A DNA stretch of 64,000 nt from assembly GCA_963848115.1 (NCBI GenBank), contig CAWKCP010000006.1:62001-126000 (forward strand). The letters are read 5' to 3'. Position 1 is the stretch's first letter. Every line of letters starts with the position of its first letter. A program made the position numbers and the translations under genes. This DNA is from JAWKOK01 sp963848115. Its GTDB lineage: Bacteria > Chloroflexota > Anaerolineae > Caldilineales > Caldilineaceae. Positions 49,290 to 57,477 of this stretch are shown piece by piece. The notes beneath the pieces were generated by a model. That model made no database searches and had not been told where the DNA came from. It saw nothing but the letters and a program-made list of their open reading frames with translations.

Positions 49290-50546
49290 CCTTGCAGCGA
49301 TCCATGCGCACAGCGATCCATCCTTGCAGAGAAGTCTTGTAGGAAATCCTCGCGCCATTGGTTCACCGTCTTGGCGCCCATAGCGGTATACCCGTGCGTT
49401 TCTTCGGCGACATCCCGATCCGGGTCATCCGTCCACCAGTTTGGCAAACGTGATGAGGGGTGCAGAGCGACGTCCGGTTCCGGCGTGTAAACGGTAATCG
49501 CAGCCGTCTTGCCATGGAGCGCGGGCACATTGCTGCGAATCGTGAAATGGAACACCCGCGCTGCTTTGGGGCAGAAGCGGAACCGCATGGCGCCGTCACC
49601 GGGTGCGTGGCCAATCAGCGACTGGTTTTCGACGACAAGCCGGGCTTCCGGGTTTCCCGGCGCGTTTTCGCCCAGCGGCAGCGAAAGCTCCAGGATGCCA
49701 AACTCCTGCATCCGATCATCCTCGGTTGGGAGGCGGTCAAAGAGCGAGTACGGCCGCTCCCATGCGCGCACGAAACGTCCGCCCCAACTTGGCTGGGACG
49801 GATCATCCGGCGTGCCCTTAAGCAGCCAAGCGACCGATGGCGTGTCCCCCATCTTGATGGCGCCCTGGAGTTGCGTATCGAAGAATTCACCAAGCGCGCC
49901 CTTGCCGGCAATGTGTTGCTGCACGAATTCCGTGTTGCCCCACTCGCCGCACTGATTGCCGCCCACGAACCATCCGCGATAGGTTGAGTTGACCTCAATG
50001 ATCCAAAGGTCGGGATGGTTATCGACGATATACTGATATTGGTCCGGACCCCATTTTTTGTTTGGCCCGCCGATCCAGATCGACACGCAGTTTGGGCAGG
50101 ATGTCCGGTGCATCGTGAAGGGCCTGCGCAATATCATCAATCCCGCCCCAACCCAAAATATAGAGTGGTCGAGGATCATCACGCCGGGCACAATGGACGA
50201 TCCGATCGGATCCTTCCGTGGCGAAACGCACGCCGGCGTAGGGCGCGACCTGGGTTTCGCCCTGTTTTGTGAGCGCCCGCAAGGTTTTCGGCGTGGGATA
50301 CTTGTCGGAATGGGCCCTCAGGTTTTCATAGTCTTTCTCATAGCAGTCGATGACCGTAAGAATGTCTTTCTTCCGACCAGGGCCGATGGCCGACGATGAA
50401 ATCAGCCCCTCAACGTCGAAAACATCTGCGTAGAGAAGAAAATGCACCATGGACTGGAAATCATCCGGGTCCGTGCCGCCGATATCGGTCGATACGATGA
50501 CCCGGTGGCGAAAACCGTCAAGCGCACCGCGGTTTGAGATCCTCAT
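49286..50546 (-). pseudogene. DUF1593 nucleoside-hydrolase-like protein with one frameshift
   Basis: Repaired length is about 420 residues. It starts MRISNRGALDGFRHRVIVST with metal motif TDIGGTDPDDFQSMVHFLLY, then PLYILGWGGIDDIAQALHDA. Near 50081 an extra G ends the frame after LPKLRVDL. Removing it gives LPKLRVIWIGGPNKKWGPDQ and on to MDRCAHGSLQG. The C-terminal half contains a beta domain (LELSLPLGENAPGNPEARLV). It begins 5 bp after the DUF5060 stop and ends overlapping the WD40 start, so it belongs to one operon. The frameshift may be an assembly error. Confidence 0.8.
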
Positions 50547-50551
50547 AGGAC

Positions 50552-52075
50552 TTATCTTCTGTTCGATAGCAGTAGCACCCAATCTCCACCAGCAGGGGCA
50601 ACAAGCGTATGCATCCCTGCGGCTACATCCACTGGGCCATGCCAGAGTCCGGTTCGGGGATCAAACCAGCGCGCGACAGAATCACGTTCCACATTGATGG
50701 TCACATCGGGAACAAGATCGCTCACATCGTCTTTCTGCGGCTCATCACCGTTTGGATTGGCCAGATAAATGATGGCGGTGTTTTTGGTGCGCGTGCATTT
50801 CCGATGGGTTGGTCGATCCCCGACAAAGGCATCATCCGGCTCAAAGCCAACCAATGTCAGCCCCGTGTCATTGAAAAAGACATGGAGATTGCGGAAGTCT
50901 TGAAAGCCTTCCAGCTTGCCGGCATGGGCAACATCGTAGTATCCCTGAATGCCGCGTAACTTTCCATCGTAGGCTTCAAAGGTCACGGTTCCGCAATAGG
51001 TCGTATGGCCGCCGGAAAGCAAGCTAGCCCACATCAACCGTCGGAAGAAGTAGCGCGGATGTGCCGGGGGACGATAATGCTCGTACCGATCTTCATCGTT
51101 GATCACTGGCACGTTCACTTTTGCTCGATACTCAAGAATCAATTGCCCATGGACCTGATCAATATCTTCCAGGGTGACAATGTCTGACCATTCGCGATCG
51201 CAGAACGAATACCCACTCCAGCGACACTGATGATTGGTCAGCAAGGTGTCCCAGGGTTCGCGTGCCGCCATATCTTCGGCAATTCGATCAATGGTTGATT
51301 CATGGATTCTGCGCCCCGAAAGCTCCTCATCATCCGGCACAATTCTGTGATCATTGGAAACACACCAATGGACATTGGGGAACGCTGAAAACCGCGCCTG
51401 GGCATAACGTGCTGCCCATGGTGAAAGTGCATCCGTACCATACCGCAACAGCTCATCTGTGTCTTCACCATAGGGAATCAGCTTGAAGATCACGTGCGGA
51501 TGCGCATTGAGGGCATACGTCAACCGGCGGTCCATCTCTTGCCAATAGGACAAATTGAGCGACGTTCGTTCAAGATTAAAGAGCGCCTGCACATCGCGAC
51601 GTCCCCGGTTAAACCAGGTACGGATCTTGGTAAACCCGGCCGCTTCAGCCTGATCAATATAAGCGTGCCATTCGGGTTCCGTGTCGGTCACATAGCGATA
51701 GCCTGTATCGCCAATGTGCAGAAACCAATCGCCGTTGTCATAGGCAAATTGATAGGGATCGTCAGGATGATGCTTCAATTGCCCTTTGAGCGTAGATAGC
51801 ACTACGGTAAAACTGCCGGACTGATCATTCAGCTCTGGTACATTCGACTGCGTGCGCCATTGCCACTCGCCAAGTGCATTGGCATAGGCGCGGGCTTTGT
51901 AGGTGCTGCCGCCGTCATAGAAGCCTTCTGCTGTTACAATAGACCCATCGGGTCGGGTAAAAACAATGGCAAAATCCGTCTCGAAAATCGGATGCCGATC
52001 GTTGACTTCCGCATCAATTGAAAACTCAAAGACGCCATACTGCGGAACCTGTTGTGCATCTCGCGTAAGGGTCAC
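50552..52075 (-). CDS. DUF5060/DUF4038-type glycoside-hydrolase-like protein, divergent
   Basis: A 507-residue protein. The N-terminal DUF5060 domain (about 12-90) reads PQYGVFEFSIDAEVNDRHPI, then GFYDGGSTYKARAYANALGE. The barrel follows (FLHIGDTGYRYVTDTEPEWH, then FTKIRTWFNRGR). The usual acid/base ANE is replaced by SND in PNVHWCVSNDHRIV. The nucleophile-position Glu is in VPVINDEDRYEHYRP. A C-terminal beta domain ends LVAPAGGDWVLLLSNRR. It is less similar to the other two DUF5060 proteins here than they are to each other, so a different sugar is likely. First gene of the operon after the family B repeat. Confidence 0.82.
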   Translation of the reverse strand: MTLTRDAQQVPQYGVFEFSIDAEVNDRHPIFETDFAIVFTRPDGSIVTAEGFYDGGSTYKARAYANALGEWQWRTQSNVPELNDQSGSFTVVLSTLKGQLKHHPDDPYQFAYDNGDWFLHIGDTGYRYVTDTEPEWHAYIDQAEAAGFTKIRTWFNRGRRDVQALFNLERTSLNLSYWQEMDRRLTYALNAHPHVIFKLIPYGEDTDELLRYGTDALSPWAARYAQARFSAFPNVHWCVSNDHRIVPDDEELSGRRIHESTIDRIAEDMAAREPWDTLLTNHQCRWSGYSFCDREWSDIVTLEDIDQVHGQLILEYRAKVNVPVINDEDRYEHYRPPAHPRYFFRRLMWASLLSGGHTTYCGTVTFEAYDGKLRGIQGYYDVAHAGKLEGFQDFRNLHVFFNDTGLTLVGFEPDDAFVGDRPTHRKCTRTKNTAIIYLANPNGDEPQKDDVSDLVPDVTINVERDSVARWFDPRTGLWHGPVDVAAGMHTLVAPAGGDWVLLLSNRR

Positions 52076-52184
52076 TCCATCACCTCATTCAAACACAATT
52101 CGTAACGATTCGGGCGTCTTCCGGATTTGCCAGGATTTACCAAATTATTGCGGATTTTTCCATAAGAAATCCGTGATAATCTGA

Positions 52185-52370
52185 TGACTCCACTGCAAAA
52201 AGGGTGTCAATCGTGGACTGATGGGACATAAACGAAAATTGTGGGGCGAATCGCTACAGGCAAGCACGATTTAGGTGCCCTCGCCCTAAATGTCGCCGAA
52301 ACGTGGCATTGGGTGAATTTTCGTGAGTTTTTCCATCAATTCAGAAACTGACCTTTTTGCAGTAGAGTCA
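52185..52370. repeat. MITE-like inverted-repeat element, family B
   Basis: Tips TGACTCCACTGCAAAAAGG and CCTTTTTGCAGTAGAGTCA are perfect inverses but for one base. The 186-bp body has no ORF. It lies upstream of the DUF5060 operon, in a 360-bp non-coding stretch (52076-52439) that also holds 'cggatttttcc/gaaatccgtg' relics. Confidence 0.75.
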
Positions 52371-52439
52371 CTGATGTATCCACGTAATCCGCGGCGTGTT
52401 TTTTCCAAACCTGAACAGCTGCCAAAACCCTGGGTCTCT

Positions 52440-52503
52440 TTACGCTGATTCTACCGGGTCCGCAATGAAGACCGGGATGACCCGACCTGCTTGCCCCCGC
52501 GTC
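52440..52503 (-). pseudogene. C-terminal remnant of a deazaflavin nitroreductase
   Basis: The minus strand reads GRVIPVFIADPVESA then a stop, almost the same as GRVIPVFVAEPVDSA in the intact gene at 25058. The DNA also matches around it. Nothing of the rest of the gene is present; it abuts the nucleoside-hydrolase paralogue. Confidence 0.7.
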
Positions 52504-53431
52504 ATCCCGACATAGTCATCAGAGTCGCGATCCCGCGCCGAATAAACTGAGCGAGTTTCGCGAAGAGATCCTCGTGGATAAAACGCGTATTCACGTTTTC
52601 GTAGACGCGAATGGGGCGATATTTTCCGTTGTGAATGTAGTGCATCTGCGGGTCAAACGTCGGCGCGGGACGCCACGAGAATTGACCGCACTCTGGATCC
52701 AAGATGATGCCGATGCAGGGGGAATCGCCCAGAGAGCGGTATTCCATTTGGGGCGCGTCCTGGCGTTGTGCTCGATGAGTTGGTCGATCAGATACTTGCC
52801 GATCTCGCCCTGGGTATACATTTTTTCGATCAGTTCAGCGTAGCCGACGCTCATCGTCCGATAGGTGCTTCGAGGAACCTGCCACACTTCCAGATTCGAC
52901 TTCATCAACACATTGGCAGCATGAATGTCGTTGGAGAGGTTGTATTCCCGGTCCCCCGTTGGGCCAGGCGCCGCCGCCGATCCAGATCACGCGGATGCCG
53001 CGATCTTCAATCTTCGGCTCAAGCAGCAAGGCCGAGGCGATGTCAGTCACCGGCCCATAGAAGGCGATGTGAAGCGGTCGATCATCGTCCTTCATGGCCT
53101 CGTCTATGATTAGGCGGGCGCCGGGTGAGTCGACGGGTGTCGATTCATCGGGCATGGCATGGGTGGCCCCGGCTTCGACCCGGATGTCATCTTCCAGACC
53201 CATCAGGCGCAGAAGCAGCATGGTCTCATCGTAGCTATCCTGCATGCTGGTGGCGGATTTCCCCGTGCCAAAATGGGCCGGGATGATGCCGTGCAGTTCG
53301 AACGACGGCGTCAACACGGCATGGACGATGGCAAATTGATCGTCTGCTTCGTTCTTGGCGTCCGTGTTGATTATGACGCGCTGTTTGGCCTCGGGCGGAA
53401 AGGCTACATCGAAGACTGTAAAATCATTCAT
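52502..53431 (-). pseudogene. Nucleoside-hydrolase-like protein, paralogue of 30287 with two frameshifts
   Basis: It starts MNDFTVFDVAFPPEAKQRVI at 53431 and follows the island I copy closely (INTDAKNEADDQFAIVHAVL). An extra base near 52952 (homopolymer region GGGGGACC) and a missing base near 52760 shift the frame out and back. The last residues (IATLMTMSG) differ from the island I end because the sequence runs into the nitroreductase remnant. It follows the DppF gene by about 65 bp. Otherwise full length, so the frameshifts may be sequence errors. Confidence 0.8.
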
Positions 53432-53495
53432 TGGGGTTACTCCGGTTCTGTGCTCTTGCTGTTGCCTTGGTCGATCCCTTCGAGAAAACGGGCTT

Positions 53496-54458
53496 TCAAG
53501 CAAAGTGACAATAGACCTCCCGTCCATCTTCCTTTTTTATGGCAGGTGGCCGTTCAGTCGTGCATCGTTCTTCTGCAATTGGACAGCGATTGCAGAAGCG
53601 ACAACCGGTCACTTGGAATTCTTTGGCCTCGATGTCAGAAAGTTTCATCTGTTCTCGATTCCACTTCTGCCCGATTGCGGGGATGGACTCGAGGAGCAGT
53701 TGGGTATAGGGGTGTTGCGGGTCCGTGAGAATTGACCTTGCATCACCAAATTCAACAATGGCGCCCCGATACATCACCGCGAGATAGTCGCTGATGTAAT
53801 AGGCCGTGGCCAAGTCGTGGGTAATGTAGAGAAAACTCCGCTGAAACTCCTCTTTTAGCGACAGGAAAAGATTGATGATATTCATGCGCAGCGAGGCGTC
53901 AATCATACTGACCGGCTCATCGGCGATAATGATTTCGGGATGCGGTATCAGGGCGCGAGCAATGGAAACCCGCTGCAACTCACCGCCGGAGAACTGATTC
54001 GAGTACTTGCCACGCACGTCTCGGTATTCAAGCCCTACCAAACGTAACGCTTCCGTCATCGCATCAACGGCTTCCGTTTTGCTCAACCCGGCGACATGAA
54101 CAGCCGTGTCGTAAAGGTAGGTGTCTACCGTGCGATGACTGCTAAACGCCTCAAACGGATTTTGAAAGATTGGCTGTACTCTGTTAAGGAATTCACGGTC
54201 CGATTGTTTGTCGCCTTTTCCCACAACCAATCGGTCATAGACGAGGGCGCTGCCGGACGTTGCTTTGGTCAGGCGCAGAATCACTTTGGCCAGGGTAGTT
54301 TTCCCACTGCCCGACTCACCAACGACACTGATAATCACCGGTTCGTCGCTCTCAATAGTCAAATTTACTTCGTCCAACGCGTTAATTTTGACTCTATTGA
54401 TAAAACCGCCCAGTTTATAGACTTTATTTAGATTACTGGTTTTCAGGATTGTAGGCAT
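53496..54458 (-). CDS. Dpp/Opp-type ABC transporter ATP-binding protein (DppF-like)
   Basis: A 320-residue ATPase. Walker A is GESGSGKTTLAK near 48, Q-loop PIFQNPFEAFSSHR, signature FSGGELQRVSIARAL near 155, Walker B EIIIADEPVSMID, H-loop YITHDLATAYYIS. The C-terminal oligopeptide/HPY region has the cysteine cluster CRFCNRCPIAEERC. It pairs with the DppD-like protein to power import. Last structural gene of the transporter operon. The cargo may be oligosaccharides instead of peptides, as family-5 systems in sugar clusters often carry them. Confidence 0.92.
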   Translation of the reverse strand: MPTILKTSNLNKVYKLGGFINRVKINALDEVNLTIESDEPVIISVVGESGSGKTTLAKVILRLTKATSGSALVYDRLVVGKGDKQSDREFLNRVQPIFQNPFEAFSSHRTVDTYLYDTAVHVAGLSKTEAVDAMTEALRLVGLEYRDVRGKYSNQFSGGELQRVSIARALIPHPEIIIADEPVSMIDASLRMNIINLFLSLKEEFQRSFLYITHDLATAYYISDYLAVMYRGAIVEFGDARSILTDPQHPYTQLLLESIPAIGQKWNREQMKLSDIEAKEFQVTGCRFCNRCPIAEERCTTERPPAIKKEDGREVYCHFA

Positions 54459-54484
54459 AGGTAAACTGTTATCTCATCTATTGG

Positions 54485-55450
54485 TTAGGTGATTTCAGCG
54501 TAATGGCAGGCTGCAAAGTGCCCCGGCGCGTATTCCTTGAACTCAGGATCAGTCGTTTGACAGAGATCAGTGGCCAATGGACATCGCGGCGCAAAACGAC
54601 ACCCTTTGAACTCTTCCCACAAACTTGGCGGGCGACCAGACACGCCCTCTCGCAGGTGGGCGTCACCGATGGTTGGCAGAGATTCAATCAGCATTTGTGT
54701 GTAGGGGTGCAGCGGTTTTGAAAAAATTGTGTCTGAGTCGCCGAACTCCACCACCTTGGCCGCATACATGATGAGCATCCTGTGGGTGATCTGGTAGTGT
54801 ACGCCCATGTCGTGCGACACGAAGAAAATGGTATTTTTCATCTCTTCCTGCAGATCCATCAGCAGCAACAAGATGCCTTTCTGTACGACCACGTCCAACG
54901 CTGTGGTGGGTTCATCAGCCAGAATGACATCCGGCTGGAAGAAGGTGCCCATGGCAACCATGATGCGTTGTCGCATACCGCCGGAAAGTTGATGCGGATA
55001 AGCATCCAGCGCCTCGGGCGGCAGATCCAGCTTCTGTATGTACGCCCTGACCTCGTCAAGCACCTTGTCTTTGTCCTGGTTCGGCCCCAGAAAATCCACG
55101 AACTGCTTGCGAATACGAATGACCGGATTCAGCGAACTCATTGAGCTTTGCGGGATATAGGAAATGCGCTGAAACCAATACTCCTGGATGTCCTTAGTGG
55201 TGATCTCTTCGCCGCCTTGTGCCGCATTGCCGAACGGGTCAAATCCGTACTCCACGCTGCCTGTACTGAGCGAGAGGGGATAGGTCAAGTCGCCGTAGAT
55301 CACCTTCAGCAGCGTCGATTTTCCGCAGCCGGATTCCCCGGCAATACCGACGATTTCTCCTGATGGGATAGCAAGATTGACGCCGTCAACGGCGTTGACC
55401 TGCCCGCGAGTGGTGGTATAGGTGGCGACGATGTTATCGAGCTTGATCAT
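54485..55450 (-). CDS. Dpp/Opp-type ABC transporter ATP-binding protein (DppD-like)
   Basis: A 321-residue ATPase. Walker A GESGCGKSTLLK near 38, signature LSGGMRQRIMVAMG near 150, Walker B VILADEPTTALD, H-loop FVSHDMGVHYQIT. The C-terminal HPY domain has CRFAPRCPLATDLC. It overlaps the DppC-like permease stop by ATGA. Forms the ATPase heterodimer with the DppF-like protein. Confidence 0.93.
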   Translation of the reverse strand: MIKLDNIVATYTTTRGQVNAVDGVNLAIPSGEIVGIAGESGCGKSTLLKVIYGDLTYPLSLSTGSVEYGFDPFGNAAQGGEEITTKDIQEYWFQRISYIPQSSMSSLNPVIRIRKQFVDFLGPNQDKDKVLDEVRAYIQKLDLPPEALDAYPHQLSGGMRQRIMVAMGTFFQPDVILADEPTTALDVVVQKGILLLLMDLQEEMKNTIFFVSHDMGVHYQITHRMLIMYAAKVVEFGDSDTIFSKPLHPYTQMLIESLPTIGDAHLREGVSGRPPSLWEEFKGCRFAPRCPLATDLCQTTDPEFKEYAPGHFAACHYAEIT

Positions 55451-56271
55451 GCGTGCCCCCGCCTGGTTGAATACATCTGATTGTAGCCCGTCGATGTCAG
55501 GAACAGCCCCAGAAACAGGACTACTGTAGCAACAACGGGAGCCACGACCCAGAGGTATTGTCCGGTAAACAAGGCGTTGTAACTTAGTGCCCAGTAGACG
55601 ATTGAGCCAAGCGTGGGCGTTTCAATGTTCGACAAACCGATAACCGCCAACGCTGCTTCTGTGTTGATCACCCAAAGGATGGCGTTGATAAAGTCAACGA
55701 CGATGAAGGCAAAGACATACGGAAATATCTCCCGAAAAACAACTTGCAGCGTGTTTGCACCGGAAAACTTCGCCACATTGACAAATTCTCGTTCTCGAAG
55801 GGATAGCGCCATAGATCGAATCCTCCGGGCGCCCCACGCCCAGCCAAAGAATATAAGGATGCCTCCTACAATCAGGAAGGACGATTGTCCGCGCATGAGT
55901 GAGGCCAATACGATCAGGATCGGGAAGACGGGAATAGCGATAAGTGTATCGGTAAACGTCATAATCACCCTATCAAGCGAGCCGCCAACATATCCTGAAA
56001 CAAGCCCCACTGTGGCAGCAAGCGTGATCGTGAAAATACTCACCGAGATCCCAAGTATCAGCGAATTGCGCACCGCATAAACTAGCCACCAGAAAATATC
56101 CTGGCCCAGACTGTTGGTCCCGAGCAGATGCTCAACGCTGGGAGGTAAATTTTTGGCGTAAGTGCCTTGCTTGGTTGGGTCAACGTCGTTGAAAAAGGGG
56201 AGAAGAAAGCTACCCAAAACCATGACCGTGAGAATAATGAGTCCGATTTTCAAACGGTTGTTCATTTTCAT
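55447..56271 (-). CDS. Dpp/Opp-type ABC transporter permease (DppC-like)
   Basis: A 274-residue inner-membrane protein with six predicted helices, starting KIGLIILTVMVLGSFLLPFF. It has the DppC N-terminal VEHLLGTNSLGQDIFWWLVY motif and the cytoplasmic coupling EAA-type segment LREREFVNVAKFSGANTLQV near 165. It partners with the DppB-like permease, whose stop lies 5 bp upstream. Confidence 0.92.
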   Translation of the reverse strand: MKMNNRLKIGLIILTVMVLGSFLLPFFNDVDPTKQGTYAKNLPPSVEHLLGTNSLGQDIFWWLVYAVRNSLILGISVSIFTITLAATVGLVSGYVGGSLDRVIMTFTDTLIAIPVFPILIVLASLMRGQSSFLIVGGILIFFGWAWGARRIRSMALSLREREFVNVAKFSGANTLQVVFREIFPYVFAFIVVDFINAILWVINTEAALAVIGLSNIETPTLGSIVYWALSYNALFTGQYLWVVAPVVATVVLFLGLFLTSTGYNQMYSTRRGHA

Positions 56272-56276
56272 AACAA

Positions 56277-57278
56277 TTACCTGTAGCGGATTCTTGGATC
56301 AAGCAGTGGATAGATCAGATCAAGCACGAGGGTCGCGGTGGCAACGGCGATGATAGTCACAGTGATCGTGCCATATAGCATATTGTAATCACCGCTGCCA
56401 GCGGCTGATCGCATAAGCAAGCCCATGCCCGGATAGGAAAAGAGAATTTCAATGAGCAGGGCGCCGCTGAATATCGCACCCAGAGAGAGCGTAAGTCCGG
56501 TAATTTGCGGCAGAAGCGAGTTTCTGCCCACGTAGCGGGTCATGATCGTATTGGAAGGTGTCCCTTTCAACCTGGCAAAGGTTACATAGCCCTCTTCCCG
56601 ATGCGCGAAGGAAAGCGCCTTCATGCTGAGGATGTTGAAGCCAAGGCCTACCACAATAATGGACAGCGCGGGCAGAAACGAATTATAGAGAATGAGGCGC
56701 ATCTTTGCGAAGGTCAACGGCCCTGGACGAATGGTCGTTGTCAATGGAAAGAGCGACCATACGTAGCCAAACAGGAGAATCAGAACGATGGCCACAATAT
56801 AATAAGGTATCGGATAAATGACGACCCCGACAACCTCCAACGCGGTTGCGGCGCGGCTATTGTGATGGTACCCGGCCAGCAAGCCAATCAGATTGCCGAT
56901 CACCCATGCTATCAAGGTTGTTGTCACCAATAGTCCCAACGTCCATGGAAGCGCTCTAAGAATGAAGTCCATGACAGGTGTGGGAAACGATGACAATGAA
57001 GGGCCAAAATCAAAATGCAGGATGACGCGCTCGAGGAAGCCGAGATATTGAGACAAGAGACTGCCTTCAAGACCGTATATCTGGCTTAGTGTCTCACGCA
57101 GCTCTGCTATCTCCTCTGGCGCCATGGTCTGCCCCGCCTGGGCCGTGAGTTGAAAAATGTATTGCTCAACTGGATCGCTAGGCATAAACCTGGGCAAGAA
57201 AAAGGTGATTGTAATGCCGACAAATAGCACTACGAAATACGATGCAATTCTGCCGACAATATACTGAAATAGTGCCAT
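56277..57278 (-). CDS. Dpp/Opp-type ABC transporter permease (DppB-like)
   Basis: A 333-residue permease starting MALFQYIVGRIASYFVVLFV, the normal DppB N-terminal helix. It then has FFLPRFMPSDPVEQYIFQLT and the EAA-type loop HREEGYVTFARLKGTPSNTI near 250. It ends in the typical DLIYPLLDPRIRYR. The start at 57278 is preceded by AGGGAA; the reading from 57395 adds 39 unrelated residues and is rejected. Confidence 0.92.
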   Translation of the reverse strand: MALFQYIVGRIASYFVVLFVGITITFFLPRFMPSDPVEQYIFQLTAQAGQTMAPEEIAELRETLSQIYGLEGSLLSQYLGFLERVILHFDFGPSLSSFPTPVMDFILRALPWTLGLLVTTTLIAWVIGNLIGLLAGYHHNSRAATALEVVGVVIYPIPYYIVAIVLILLFGYVWSLFPLTTTIRPGPLTFAKMRLILYNSFLPALSIIVVGLGFNILSMKALSFAHREEGYVTFARLKGTPSNTIMTRYVGRNSLLPQITGLTLSLGAIFSGALLIEILFSYPGMGLLMRSAAGSGDYNMLYGTITVTIIAVATATLVLDLIYPLLDPRIRYR

Positions 57279-57429
57279 GTCCAATTCCCTTGGTAATACT
57301 GTTTGCCAGGTCAAGTACCGAATATCGTAGGGGCGAAACTGGCCCCCGCCCGATGTGAACAACGGGCGATCGCTAGGATCGCCCCACGAGATCATGGGCC
57401 ATGAGCGGGCAAACTGTGTAGGTCAGAGT

Positions 57430-57460
57430 GGGAGCAGCCCAAATAGATCGAGCTGCTCCC
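57430..57460 (-). terminator. Stem-loop after the binding-protein gene
   Basis: A 9-bp stem GGGAGCAGC / GCTGCTCCC with a 13-nt loop sits 18-48 bp after the binding-protein stop, with no T-tract. It probably stabilises the binding-protein message or partly terminates transcription, so that binding protein exceeds permease. Confidence 0.5.
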
Positions 57461-57477
57461 TTGTGATGCGGTGCTAG

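Noticed and set aside
49289..49358. Upstream start of the WD40 protein at 49358
   Set aside because: The extension overlaps the end of the frameshifted DUF1593 gene, and the ATG at 49289 in an ATGA overlap is better placed.
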